DNA from: Meconema thalassinum
Lineage: Eukaryota; Arthropoda; Insecta; Orthoptera; Tettigoniidae
DNA length: 64,000 nucleotides
NCBI GenBank assembly: GCA_946902985.2
Contig: OX336388.2
Coordinates: forward strand, 1,391,236,223 to 1,391,300,222
Reading direction: 5' to 3'
The translations under genes and the position numbers were made by a program. Of this stretch, positions 22,749 through 33,322 are shown one piece after another (within the stretch, counting starts at the first letter, position 1; every line of letters starts with the position of its first letter). Under the pieces are notes generated by a model. That model saw only the letters and a program-made list of their open reading frames with translations, was not told the DNA's origin and did no database searches.

Positions 22749-23270
22749 TAGACACCCTGATTCTGCATATAACTGAGTCAAGAAGAGGCGCAACATTTGC
22801 ATTTTGTAGTGTCTGTAGGTGTGATTTCAGTATCTCGCATAGTGGAAAGGGGGACATTTCATTTTCCAAAATTAAGTTTTTTGTAAATAAATTTCCTAGC
22901 ATGTTAACCGACACTCAAGACAATTTTAATGAGGAAATGGATGCTTTACATTCCCAATTCTGTAACTTCCAACTTGAGGATGTGACATCTATTGAAGAAG
23001 AAGAAGAAGAGAGAATTGATGTGAAGTGGGCACTGGTAGGCCAAATGATATGTAGTGGTGGGGTACTCAAGTTATGCTTTCCATTCTGACCATTCCGCAT
23101 AGTAATGCAGAATGTGAGAGGGCGTTCAGGTCATCTCTCTGACAAGACTTTGGACAAACTTATAACTCTGAAGTCGATTCAGAAAGGGAAGTGTTTTGAG
23201 CAAGAATATAGCAAGACCTTTTTGAAGAGGGCAAAATCAGCCTCAGTCACCTGCAACAACGACCAATAAT
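22749..23270 (+). pseudogene. hAT-like transposase: zinc finger joined to C-terminal domain
   Basis: From the acceptor at 22,748 an open frame reads ESRRGATFAFCSVCRCDFSI, a CxxC finger start with the DFSI motif seen in finger-bearing hAT-like proteins, then passes directly to a C-terminal section (MDALHSQFCNFQLED, RIDVKWALVGQM). A frameshift at ~23,075 leads to IPHSNAECERAF, a signature of the C-terminal dimerisation region, followed by a stop. The His half of the finger and the whole catalytic core are missing, so this is an internal deletion derivative that may only be mobilised in trans. Confidence 0.65.
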
Positions 23271-25602
23271 ATGATCTTCGATACATCACTAGTTTTGTAT
23301 GCCTGAGTGTGGTCGAAAGAAAGGCATTTAAAATTACTCAGTCTTAAGTACATTTGTAAACTGGGATGTCATATCATGTTAGTCATGTACAGTTTAATAA
23401 ATAGTGTAACTTATATACTTATATATTTGCTGCAATGTCTTAGCCTGTGTATGTATTATGTTGCATCCCCCCTCGCCGCCCCCCCCGCCCTCGCCGCGTC
23501 GAATCTCCCGATTTTTCACTTTGAGAGGTTGGCAGGTATGTGTTTGTTTTTTGGATTATAATAAAGCCTTTGACAAAGTTCGACATGATCAACTGATTCA
23601 CTTGCTCAGAAGAAAATATTTAGACAAAAGGGATATGAAAATTATTACCCAACTTTACTATAATCAGACCGCAGTAATAAGAGAAGGCAACATGGTTTCA
23701 AATGAAATAAAAATTGAAAGAGGAGTGAGACAAGGATGTGTACTGTCTCCACTATTATTCAACACCTACTCTGAAGACGTTATTCAAACTGCCCTTTTGT
23801 TTTTTTTATCAGGGATTAAGGTGAATGGCAAACTTATAAATAATTTAAGATTTGCGGACGATACTCTACTAATCGCTGGATGCCTTGAAGATTTACAACT
23901 GTTGACGGATAGAGTGGTAGAAGTCATCGAGAAAAGTGGTTTAACTCTAAATGTTAAGAAAACTAGTTTCACAGTAATTTTGAAAGAGAATAATCCAGGA
24001 AATTTGATAATCAAAGGTGAAGCAGTTCAAAGAGTTCAGAAATGCAGATATTAAGGAACCATAGTTAATGATACCAATGATTGCTCTCAAGAAATTAAGG
24101 CAAGGATAGGACAAACCAGAAGTGCATTCAATCAAATGAGAAATTTATTATGCAATAGAAACCTTAGTTTAAATTTAAAACTAAGGTTGCTGAAATGTTA
24201 TGTGTTCTTGGTACTCTTCTACGGTATGGAAGCTTGGATACTCAAACAAGATATGATTAACAGACTAGAGGCGTTCGAGATGTGGGCATATCGAAGGATC
24301 TTACGAGTAAGCTGGATGGATAGAATCGCAAATCTTGAGATATTGTGTGTGTCAAAATTAGGAAGTTACAATACTTGGGTCATATAATGAGAGGACACAG
24401 GTATCTTCTTCTACAAGATATTATTCAAGGGAAGGTTGAGGGCAGAAGGAGTCAAGGAAGAAGAAGGATCTCTTGGTTGGACAATCTAAAAAATGGTTCA
24501 GGTGTAGTTCCAATTAACTTTTCAGTGCTGCTAGATCCAAAAACCGGATTGCTGTGATGATCGTCAACCTTCTTAGAGGAGACGGCACATGAAGAAGAAG
24601 AAGAAGAAACTTGGTACAGCAAATGTTTATACACATTGTAATGCACAGGCATCTACATAACCTCAAGATGGCGGCTGTGCGAATTTTTTTTTTTTTTTTA
24701 ATCTTTTGTATTAATCATGCGGTTGAAGTGAAGGTCTGAATAATGAACCTATGCAATAATAGTCACCTAATAGATAGTACATAACTACATATACAAAAAT
24801 CCAACATGGCGACCATCAGAAATATTTTGACAGTTCTAAATATCTATTAATCTATGACAGCAATCAAACTGAAATTTTGCATTTTGATAGAGGCTATGAA
24901 TATAAGTTCACCTATGGAACTTAAAGTAACCTGGTGAGCACAAATCCAACATGGCGGTGATGCAAAATATAAATATGTAAATTGACGTTTTTCGCGATTT
25001 AACCACCCGAGCTCAGTGAAACATGGTACGGTAAATGCTTATACAAATTTTAATCCACTGGCATCTACATTATTTCAACTGTTTTCATAATCACAAGATG
25101 GCAGCTGTGCTAAATTATAAAATCTAATTTTTATTTCTTGTATCCTAATCATGCGATTGAAGTTTGAATACTACACCTACACAATAATCTGCATGTAATA
25201 GTACATAACTCTAAGCCTTAGTCGCACAGTATATAAAAATCCAATATGGCGACCATCCAAAATATTTAGACGGTTCTCAATATCTACGAATTTGTTGTAG
25301 CAATCAAACTGAAATTTTGTATGTTGATAGAGACAATTAACATAAGTAGGATATATGAAAATAAACTGTATAGTTCTTCACGGAACTACTTGTTGACTGT
25401 TCAATAGGAATTACCCTAAACAACTTGCTTGCAAATTTTAAAGTTACCTCTTCTATAGTGTGTGTTATGGACCTGTTATATTTGGTTTATGCAACCTGGA
25501 AACTGGACCATATTGTCATTGCTCCTGTCGAACTTGCATTCTGTGAAAAGTTAGAAATCAAATTTGTATAACTTTGTCAATCACAATCATTATGTATTCC
25601 AG

Positions 25603-25759
25603 AAACTGTCAAGGAAGCTGCCGTCATGTCAGGAGAACGTGTGTCTTGCTGTGCAAGACACTGGAATGTATGCAGTAGGCTGCCGTTCATATACTTTACT
25701 TCTAGATGCACGTACGCTTCAGGCTGTGAAGAAAATTCCCACACGATATAGTGGATGTG
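25603..25759 (+). CDS. DCAF12: DCAF12 homologue, WD40 exon A
   Basis: The exon lies between an acceptor (tatgtattccag, ending 25602) and a donor (gtaagg at 25760). It encodes [13 protein letters not shown] and [20 protein letters not shown], which aligns with the region of DCAF12 beginning KLPYCRENVCLA. The protein is a WD40 substrate receptor for the CUL4-DDB1 ubiquitin ligase. The exon ends in phase 1; its last base plus the first two of exon B make a Gly codon (GCGIRS), which confirms the join. Upstream exons lie before the window or in sequence not recognised. Conservation across the exon and intact splice sites mark it as a live gene amid dead transposons. Confidence 0.9.
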
Positions 25760-25870
25760 GTAAGGGTAGTTTCTTTGTTCAAAGTAAGACAAATTTGATA
25801 GCTCCATTTATGGCTCTTTGGTGAAGTGTGAAACCAGTGTTCACAATATCTTAAGGAATATATTTTGACT

Positions 25871-26330
25871 TTGAAATTGACAAAATGTCGAAAGAATCTC
25901 CGTCAATCAATACAACATATATTCAAGAATATCATTAAATAGGGTACATGTTTCTGGCTCTCATGAGCCCTTCTTCAGTCCTCTTATATAAACATACAAT
26001 CAAGGTCATTAAATACATCAACGTGCAGTATGCATCATTTTGATAAATTCAATGTCCTTGATGACGTTGGACAGTTTAATTCTTAGATCTTTGTACTTAA
26101 AGTTCAACCTCTTAGCTCGACTTGCCTCATTATTCACAAGATTATTCGAATCCATTGTGGATTTGTATTGGGTCCGTATTGACAGAATAATTTGAAATTG
26201 GCAAAATGTCGCAAGAATCTCCTTCAATCAATAAAACATAAAATTCAAGAATATCATTAAATAGATACATGTTTCGGGCTCTCATGAGCCCTTCTTCAGC
26301 CCTCCTATATAAACATACTATCATCATCAT
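25871..26330. repeat. Pair of ~125-bp direct repeats around a 190-bp spacer
   Basis: Copies at about 25,871-25,996 and 26,190-26,320 share tcaagaatatcattaaatag and ggctctcatgagcccttctt and differ at roughly one base in ten. The minus-strand spacer codes for RLNFKYKDLRIKLSNVIKDI. The phrase aagaagggctcatgagagcc followed by cgaaacatgt on the minus strand is common in insect repeats. A Penelope-like element with partial terminal direct repeats is one possibility, unproven. Confidence 0.5.
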
Positions 26331-27531
26331 CCGCAACCATCTCCAGTTGCTCAGGTGCGGTATATGAGCCCCCTCCAAATCGTTCTGTCCCACAACCATT
26401 TTTCCTCCACCATCTTGTCCCAATCATGACCTTTCCGCAGAACGTCACTCTTAACCAGATCTATCCACTTCTTTCGTGGTCTGCCTACTGGTCGACTTCC
26501 TTCCACTTCTCTTTCAAATTCCTTCCGTGCAGTTTTGTTGACTGGCATCCTCTTCATATGACCAAACCACTCCAGTCTTGATTTCTGTAAAAGACAATCT
26601 CTTATTCCTACTTCTTTCTTAATCTTATCATTTCTGATCTTGTCTTTCTTCGTTTTTTGAACCATAGTGTGTAGGAACTTCATTTTAGCTGCCTGGAGTT
26701 TAGAATGATCCCTATTGGTCAGTGTTGTGGTTTCGAGACTATGTGTAAGAATTGGTGTATAATAGGACTTATATAATGTCTTCTTGGTTTTCATGGGTAT
26801 ATGTTCATCCCATAACAGATGTCGACCTGGGGGTAGAATTGTGTTGCCTTGGTAATTCTATTGTTTATCTCATATTTGGCTAGGTTGTCCTTTGCTACGA
26901 TGCTGCCTAAGTATTTGAATTCTGAAACGTTGTCCACCTGTGTTTCATTTAACATGACTATTGTTTCCTTTCCTTCCCTATGTACTGCCATCACCACCGT
27001 TTTTATCTTGCTGATTGTCAGACCATATTTCTTAAATTCCTCATTCCAGTTTTGCAGTCTCTCTCCCAAATCCTCTTCTGATTCACTCCAGATTGCAACA
27101 TCATCTGCAAAAGTGAAGGCTTGAAAATTATCGCAAACTTTCTTTTTGATTGATTTCATGATCACATCCATTATGATGATATATAGAAGTGGTGGCAATG
27201 AGCTGCCCTGCTGTACCCCTCTCTTGGTTTCAAACCAGTCCGAAAAAACACCTCCTACTTGAACACAACTTTCGTTCCCACTGTACAACATTTTCACTTT
27301 AGCTATTAGACTATCTCGTACTTGAAGTTCTTTCATGCACTACCAAATTCCTTTTCATGGCACACTGTCGTAAGCTTTTTCAAGGTCCAAGAATACTAAA
27401 AATAGAGGTTTGTTCTCCCAGTACTTATCCATCAACATCCTGACAGCAAATATCAGGTCTGTTGTTGACCTCCCTGGTCAAAAACCATACTGTTCCTCTT
27501 CTAGAATGGGTTCAACAATACCTCTGATTCT

Positions 27532-27581
27532 AGTTAGTTGAGTTGTTTTAAGGGGCGGAACTACGAGGTCATCTGCCCCTT
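27532..27581 (-). mobile_element. 50-bp SINE/LINE 3'-tail insertion
   Basis: A 12-bp TSD, acctctgattct, lies at 27520-27531 and 27582-27593, and deletion of the 50 bp restores the LINE RT sequence. The minus strand reads as a stem-loop (aaggggcagatg...cgcccctt) followed by (aact)n. It resembles the tail of the SINE at 18,707. It appears to be an extreme 5' truncation of a retroposon. Confidence 0.75.
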
Positions 27582-28082
27582 ACCTCTGATTCTGTTATCA
27601 ATTATTTTTTCCAATATTTTCAGAACATGCAACAGGAATGTAATGCCACGATAATTAGTGCATTTGCGTCTGCTTCAATGATGCTCATCTTCCAGTCCTC
27701 TGGGATAGTGTTTTCATCCCATATCTTATTGAGTACCGGTAGTCTGTACAGCCATTGGATTGCTGGGATGTCTGCTGCTTTCAGTATATCTGTACTCAGT
27801 TCATCAATCCACACTGTTTTTCCTTTCGTCATGCTCTTGAGCGCCTTCTCAACCTCCAACCACGAGATCGAGGATTCGGTCTCGGCTACTTGATATGAAT
27901 CTTCTCTATCTGTGACTGCGGTTGCTGTATCTCCATTCAGAAGTTTTTCGAAGTAAATCTGGAGTTGTTTTCTGATCTCTCTTTCATCTTGTGCCAGGAA
28001 CCCATCCTCACGCTCTATTGCTTTAATGGTCTCTTGATCGCTTTTCTTATTTTTCACCACACTGTATAACATGTAAGTTTCC

Positions 28083-29908
28083 AACCCCTATTGGGTGACC
28101 ATTTGGAACTTCCCTGCATCACTTTCCTACTGTTGACCAGTTGCAATTTACTAATATATATTACCAAATGAAGTGGTTTATAAAGAAACTGAGTCTATAG
28201 TCGATACTATGCGAAAAAGGCGAATTGCTTTTTTTTTTGTCATATCTCACGCCTGCCGGATACCAGACATTTAAAAGTATTATTTAATTATTTTTTCAAA
28301 AGTAAAACAAAGAACTCTTGGTTTACGGAAATTCAAAATGATCTGGATGAACTCGGCTTGACAATGTCCCAATTTGCTAACAAAGATGAGAAGAATATCT
28401 TGAAAAACAAGAACATCCGACTTCCCTTAAAAACCTTTACCCGCAAAACTTACACCATAAGCGATGCAGAGAGAGCGGCAAGGTCGAGAATGAAAATGTT
28501 TTGGGAAAAGAAGAAAAATAAGAAGCTGAATCTTTAATATTGTTTTTGAGACATGTATATACTTGTTTTGGTTAAGTGCTCCAATGAGGGCGTAACATAT
28601 GTAAATAAATAAATAACACATTAGATACGATAGGGTGGTGGGGGGTGTTAAACACACATTGGGTAAACCTAACCGATATCATATAGGCGTTCATCTACCC
28701 AGGGTAACTCCCTAAAAAGAAAAACTAATGAGAAACTTGAAATATATGTATTATAATCAAACAACATCTGGCGCGGATTCTGGTCGAACAAACTGCACTC
28801 CCATCTCTCTTCTTGGCAATGACTAAAACATGTGACAAGCAGATGGCTTGAATTATATATAAAGATATGCTGTTACTCTCTCAATACAGGTCTTGTAGAT
28901 TCTCTACGGCTCTAGGAGACATGCTCGATAGATCAGATCTAACCAACTTCACAAGATGCTTTCTCACATGTAGTTTCACCTGCAGTTGTTAAGTTTGCCT
29001 GATAGGCCCAAAGAATTAATTTACATCCCATCAGAGATGGTAACTTCATGTATTTCTGCATTTTACAGACATACACAGTTCCCAAAATATGCAGAAACTA
29101 GAAACCTAGTTCACAGTTCGCAATATTACATTTGTATATACAAGCTCACGCGTAAAACACACGTGCGGTAACAGGTTATGATATAATACAATACTACATC
29201 TCTGCGAGAGCAACTGAATATACCTCTCATTGTGGAAATGATTTAAATCGAACCACATGGTCTCAGTTACAATACTCAGTGAAGTTGATACACTTACAAA
29301 GAGAACATAGTTCTTATTTGTAGCAGTTTCGAGCAAACTCAAACACCATGCTGGCGACAAATAATATATTATTTTACTAGGCCGAAGCCAAATAGCTAAA
29401 ACACGGCCTTCCTGTCCTGATGCTAGAACTCAAGTGACGCCTCACTCGATACGTAAAAGGCTTCCTACCATCTTGCAATCACATGTTTCTGCCGTTTGCC
29501 ACCAGGTTAAACATACCCTCGAAACCAGACAAAATACACCAATAATCTCAAACCCATACTATTTTCTTACAATTCATGGCGCGAAACTCTCTCTGATGTC
29601 ACTAACCTTGTACAACATACACAAAGCTTTTTTCCAGACAAGGGAAGTTATTCTCGGCCCGATCTAAATTTGGCCTAGTGATTTCTGGCGTTACATCAGC
29701 TGAAACTCGGCTGACACAATCCAATGGCTTACATGTTGAGATCTTACATACAATTTAAATAAAATATATCCTGAGTCCACGCTTTATCCAATATACAATA
29801 AATAAAATTAAATCCTATGACACAAATTGCCCTAACCTGACTTATCACCAAGTCAACCAAATAAGGGTTTGAGAACGTTATTGTGACCTAACCAGTCACA
29901 AACAGTTT
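28083..29908. mobile_element. 1.83-kb insertion of undetermined class, 6-bp TSD
   Basis: It interrupts the LINE between codons found at ~29,909 and ~28,082, with agtttc flanking both sides (28077-28082 and 29909-29914). It begins caacccctattgggtgacc and ends cagtcacaaac. The interior holds a plus-strand LINE 3' end (28309-28617) and about 1.2 kb without ORFs over 76 codons. Terminal inverted repeats are not evident; a solo LTR or a composite insertion are both possible. Confidence 0.5.
28309..28617 (+). pseudogene. LINE C-terminal end with (AAAT)n tail
   Basis: The + frame reads WFTEIQNDLDELGLTMSQFA and DAERAARSRMKMFWEKKKNK before a stop at 28535-28537. A short 3' region and a taaataaataaataa tail at ~28,600-28,616 follow. 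The charged tail ending RMKxxWxxKK is typical of the last residues of some LINE ORF2 proteins. The upstream portion is missing. Confidence 0.6.
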
Positions 29909-31477
29909 CATATTTCCCCTGCTATCCATTTCCAGTTTGTCTGCAAATTCAGTCCAATTTTTATCCTTTTCTTCTCGCACTATGTTCTTAACAGTAAAGT
30001 TTTCGGTTCTATACATTCCATGTAGTCTTAGTATACCTTGTTCATTGCATTCTGGTCCCTGTTTTTTGTTGTTCTTTGAACAGTTCATTCTTTATTTGGT
30101 TTAGTTCTTTCTCGGCTGATTTAACTCTCATTCCACCATGGTGTCTCTTTTTTTTTTTCCTTGGACAGAACTTGTAACACCACACAGGTTTTTAGCTTCA
30201 GTTACAAAAGTGCTTTAGAATGTCTCCCACTCTTCCTCGACAGTGGTGACTTCACCCTTCGGGAGGTTTTGTTGAATTTTTAATTTATATTCTTCCTGTA
30301 TTGAAATTTCTTCCAATTTCCATGTTTTTATCCTTGGTGTTTTCAGAGCATTTCTCTGCGTGCCATTTGTCGTGTGTTTGAAGTTCACTACCAACAATCT
30401 ATGATCACTGTCCATACTTTCACTAGGGATGACTTTTACATCTGTGATATATCTGCCTTCTTCCTGATCTGTAATCACATAGTCAATCAGTGTTCTGCAT
30501 CTGCCATCCCAACTGTACCGTGTTACTCTATAGATGTCTCGTTTTTTGAAGAATGTATTTTTGATGATGATAGGTCCATTCCTTCTGTACAAATCCAGCA
30601 ATATTGTTCTCCTTCTGGGTTTCTATTTCCAAATCCAAGTGGCCCCATGATTCATTCGTAGCCATGTCTGTTTATCTCTAAGTGTGCATTCAGATCTCCA
30701 ATAATAAGACATTCCTCATTTATGGTATCTTCCAATTCTTGACGAAATTGCTCTTTTTCGTCTTCACTATAGCCTGCCTGTGGGACATATACTTGAATGA
30801 CTGTGCACTTCATGGTCTCCATTTGCATGGACAGTTTTATAATTCTATCATTTTTGCAGATAACGTCAGCTGTGGCATCAACCCCTTTGCTGAGTATGAA
30901 TCCAACACCATTCTTTGCGTTCTTCATCTGTCCACTCCAATACAATTTGTATCCTCCCCGAAGAGTTTTACTCCCTATCCCTTTCCCATTGGTCTCACTT
31001 AAACGTAATATCGATATTTTCCTTCTTTCCATCATATCTACGAGTTCTTTGTTTTTTCCAGTAAGAGATACAGTAGAACCCCTTTTTAACGAATCTCAGG
31101 GGGATTTGATATTTCTTCCTTAGAAGGGGGTTTTCCTTAAAAGGGGGTTCGAAGAAAATAGGCTATATATCACAAGAAATAATGATACCGGTACATTTAT
31201 GTCTTCAACTGATGTAATGTCAAGAAATAATAAATGAACCTGTTAAGAAATACTAAAATGTCAAATTAACACAAGAATAACAGAAAATATTTACGAAACA
31301 GCACAGGTAACGGATTCCTTAGTGGTCCATTGGGAGCACAAGCTGCAGCAAGGAATGGAGAAATAGGTATTACTGACTTGTAATTGTAACTTGAAGGAAC
31401 AGAGGCCTAACATATATTAAGGATATTTGTGATGGCAGACCATGAGAACTATGAGAATAAGCATAAGGTATTACCCT

Positions 31478-32985
31478 TCACTTTCTGAAGTAGTCCAGTA
31501 AAGTAGTTCGCTTCCTCTTGCCCAGATGTCTCACGGAAAGAAGTTTTCTCTCAATTTGGTTGAGAGTGTTGATGAGCTCTTCATCCACACCGAAGGAGGA
31601 GAAGTACCGGCGGACAATATCCAGTCCTTCCACTGCTGCCCCAAAAGTTGGTTCTGCTGGATCCTCTTCTTCTTCTTCGTCTTCCTCTTCAGTACTTTGC
31701 CTTTTTGCATCATCACAAAGGTCTCCAACATCCATCTGTGGTGGTGAGGTTAGGATATCATCATCACAAGTAACAAATTCTTCAAATGTTGTGACAGTAG
31801 AATCCTTTGATACAACCCCCCAATCTTTCCCAATGTCATCAGTAGCGTCTTCTTCATTAAAAACTTCTGAAATAGCACCAAAACTTGCATGGCCAAAGCA
31901 GTTTTGAATAGTGGTCGTTGTGACTAGTTGCCATGCTGCTACAAACATATGCATGGCTTGGAGTATGTTCAATTTCATTACCTCATTTCTTTCGAGGAAA
32001 GAAATAGCTCTTTGAACCAGGGCCTTCCTGTACTTCACTTTCACAGAGTAAATAATGCCAAGGTCCAAAGGCTACAGGTGACTGGTGCAGTTAGGAGGAA
32101 AGAAAACCACTTTGATATTCCGCGGGAAAGACGTATCTGAAGGATGAGCTGGACATCTGCCTATCACCAGCACTATTTTCCTTCTTGCCGATCCCATCTT
32201 GGCATCCAAGCTTTGTAATAATTTTCGAAATATCTCCGATGTCATCCATGCACTTTTGTCAAAATCATATTTACATGGGAGTGTACGGGTGTTCTTGAAA
32301 CATCTTGGATTCTTAAATTTTCCAATTATTAGTGCGGGTAATTTTTCACTCCCGTTGCTGTTAACACATAACAACGCTGTCAGTCTTTCTTTACTTTTTT
32401 TGCCTCCGTGACATTTTTCTCCGCGAACAGCGTATGTTTTGGACGGGAGCAAGTCGTAAAACACTCCCGTTTCATCGGCGTTAAAAATATCCTTAGCATC
32501 ATATCCTTCAAGAAGTCGAGGCAACGTTTTCTCTTTCCAGTATACAACTGTGTCGTCATCGCACTCTCGCCGCACATGTTTTGGAACGAAAGATTGTGCC
32601 GTTTTTTGAAGCGATCAAACCAGCCATTAGAAGCATGGAAATCGACCAAACCCAGCTTAAGTGCGATTTCTTGAGCTTTTTGTTTAAGTATGTTCCCGTC
32701 AATTGGAGCGTTCTCACTCCTTTTTCCCTCGAACCATTTCATTAAAATGTTTTCAAGTTCCTCGTACGGCGAAGAACGAATATTCTTCCGTATTTTTGCC
32801 CCAGAACCGCACTCAACTTCCGCGGTCAGAATAGCTTTCTTCTGTTTCATGATGCCAAACAGCGTAGAGGGTGCCAAGTCATATTTTTTTGCCATCTGTG
32901 ACAAAGGTACTTGGCTATGCCTTTCAACATCCCTATTGATGTCTATCTTTTTCTGAAGAGTCAGCTTCTTACGTTTTGCAGCCAT
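31478..32985 (-). pseudogene. Tigger transposase, nearly full length
   Basis: Starts MAAKRKKLTLQKKIDINRDV (32985) with the psq-type HTH (SQMAKKYDLAPSTLFGIMKQ), then the CENP-B-type HTH (NGWFDRFKKRHNLSFQNM). A single-base frameshift near 32,560 leads into the DDE core: DIFNADETGVFYDLLPSKTY, KNPRCFKN, and CPAHPSDT. The second catalytic Asp, usually in an IDNCPAHP-type motif, is Gly-Arg here (VIGRCPAHP). An in-frame TAG (32072-32074) replaces the Gln before PLDLGII, which holds the third Asp. A Glu-rich C-terminus ends TTLLDYFRK, typical of the family. So it has one frameshift, one stop and one lost catalytic residue. Confidence 0.88.
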
Positions 32986-33256
32986 GATGAATGTGGTCCG
33001 CCATAACTCGCAGTACAACTCTTTATCACAGACACAAAAACCTCGTAGCACAACTTCCAACAACACAGGAACAAAAACAGAGAATGAGCCTTCAGTCCGC
33101 ACCCCTCGCGTCCGCGTGATTCCTAAGCAGCGATTGGAGCAGCGGGACAGAAGTGCCTAGCCGGTGTAAGAGCGCTGCGGCTATAGGTTAAGGCAGCTGA
33201 CGTCTCTGTAGACATTACCCGACTAAAACTGTCCTAACTCCCTAACGGTTGGAGAT

Positions 33257-33322
33257 AAGTATATGCGTTCGCGGACTTTTTTGTAGAGCTTGAACAGCTC
33301 TACATTTCGTACGCATATACTT
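33257..33322. repeat. Nested palindrome upstream of the Tigger transposase
   Basis: aagtatatgcg (33257-33267) pairs with cgcatatactt (33312-33322), and gtagagct (33283-33290) pairs with agctctac (33296-33303). The two stems are concentric. It lies about 270 bp upstream of the transposase start. Confidence 0.65.

Larger units (their letters stand above)
19413..23540 (+). mobile_element. hAT-like element with zinc-finger transposase remnants, 4.13 kb
   Basis: The ends are catacctgcc and ggcaggtatg, exact inverted repeats, with longer imperfect similarity (ctcccgattt at both ends). It is flanked by tgtttg (19407-19412 and 23541-23546), a 6-bp duplication where hAT elements usually make 8 bp. 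Excision rebuilds the LINE RT codons PIYVCFLDYNKAF. It contains a possible transposase first exon (19910-20200), a LINE fragment (20721-21445), a degenerate repeat block (~21,570-22,480) and the transposase C-terminus (22749-23270). Superfamily call is moderate because of the TSD length. Confidence 0.75.
18669..24609 (+). pseudogene. RTE-like LINE (RT and C-terminus), carrying nested insertions
   Basis: LINE coding segments are at about 18,669-18,706, 19,220-19,412 and 23,541-24,609. In order they read CNDHRTISLMSHMMKIFL, QFGFRNALGTREA, then (after the hAT-like insertion) YNKAFDKVRHDQLIHLLRRK, GVRQGCVLSPLLF, the catalytic FADDTLLIAG near 23,853, and a C-terminal region with GMEAWILKQDM and LGHIMRG. 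The 3' end has a (gaa)n tail at ~24,590-24,608. Stops and frameshifts are present at ~24,051 and ~24,345. It is 5'-truncated at the RT N-terminus. The catalytic Asp pair is intact although the copy is dead. Confidence 0.82.
18282..25345. repeat. Tandem-repeat element (about 400-bp units) split by a LINE
   Basis: The left part is 18282-~18668 and the right part ~24610-25345. It starts tagcctattttc followed by a short palindrome and cttatgagatcac, then a gtgtgtgt run and ccccctat, the same opening as the element at 35513. Units carry the phrases aacatggcgac, gaaattttg and cgcgatttaacc. In the right part two units, starting near 24,612 and 25,020, repeat with a ~400-bp period. The LINE at ~18,669-24,609 sits between cgcgatttaacc and the following unit. 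The right end is not sharply defined. Confidence 0.6.
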
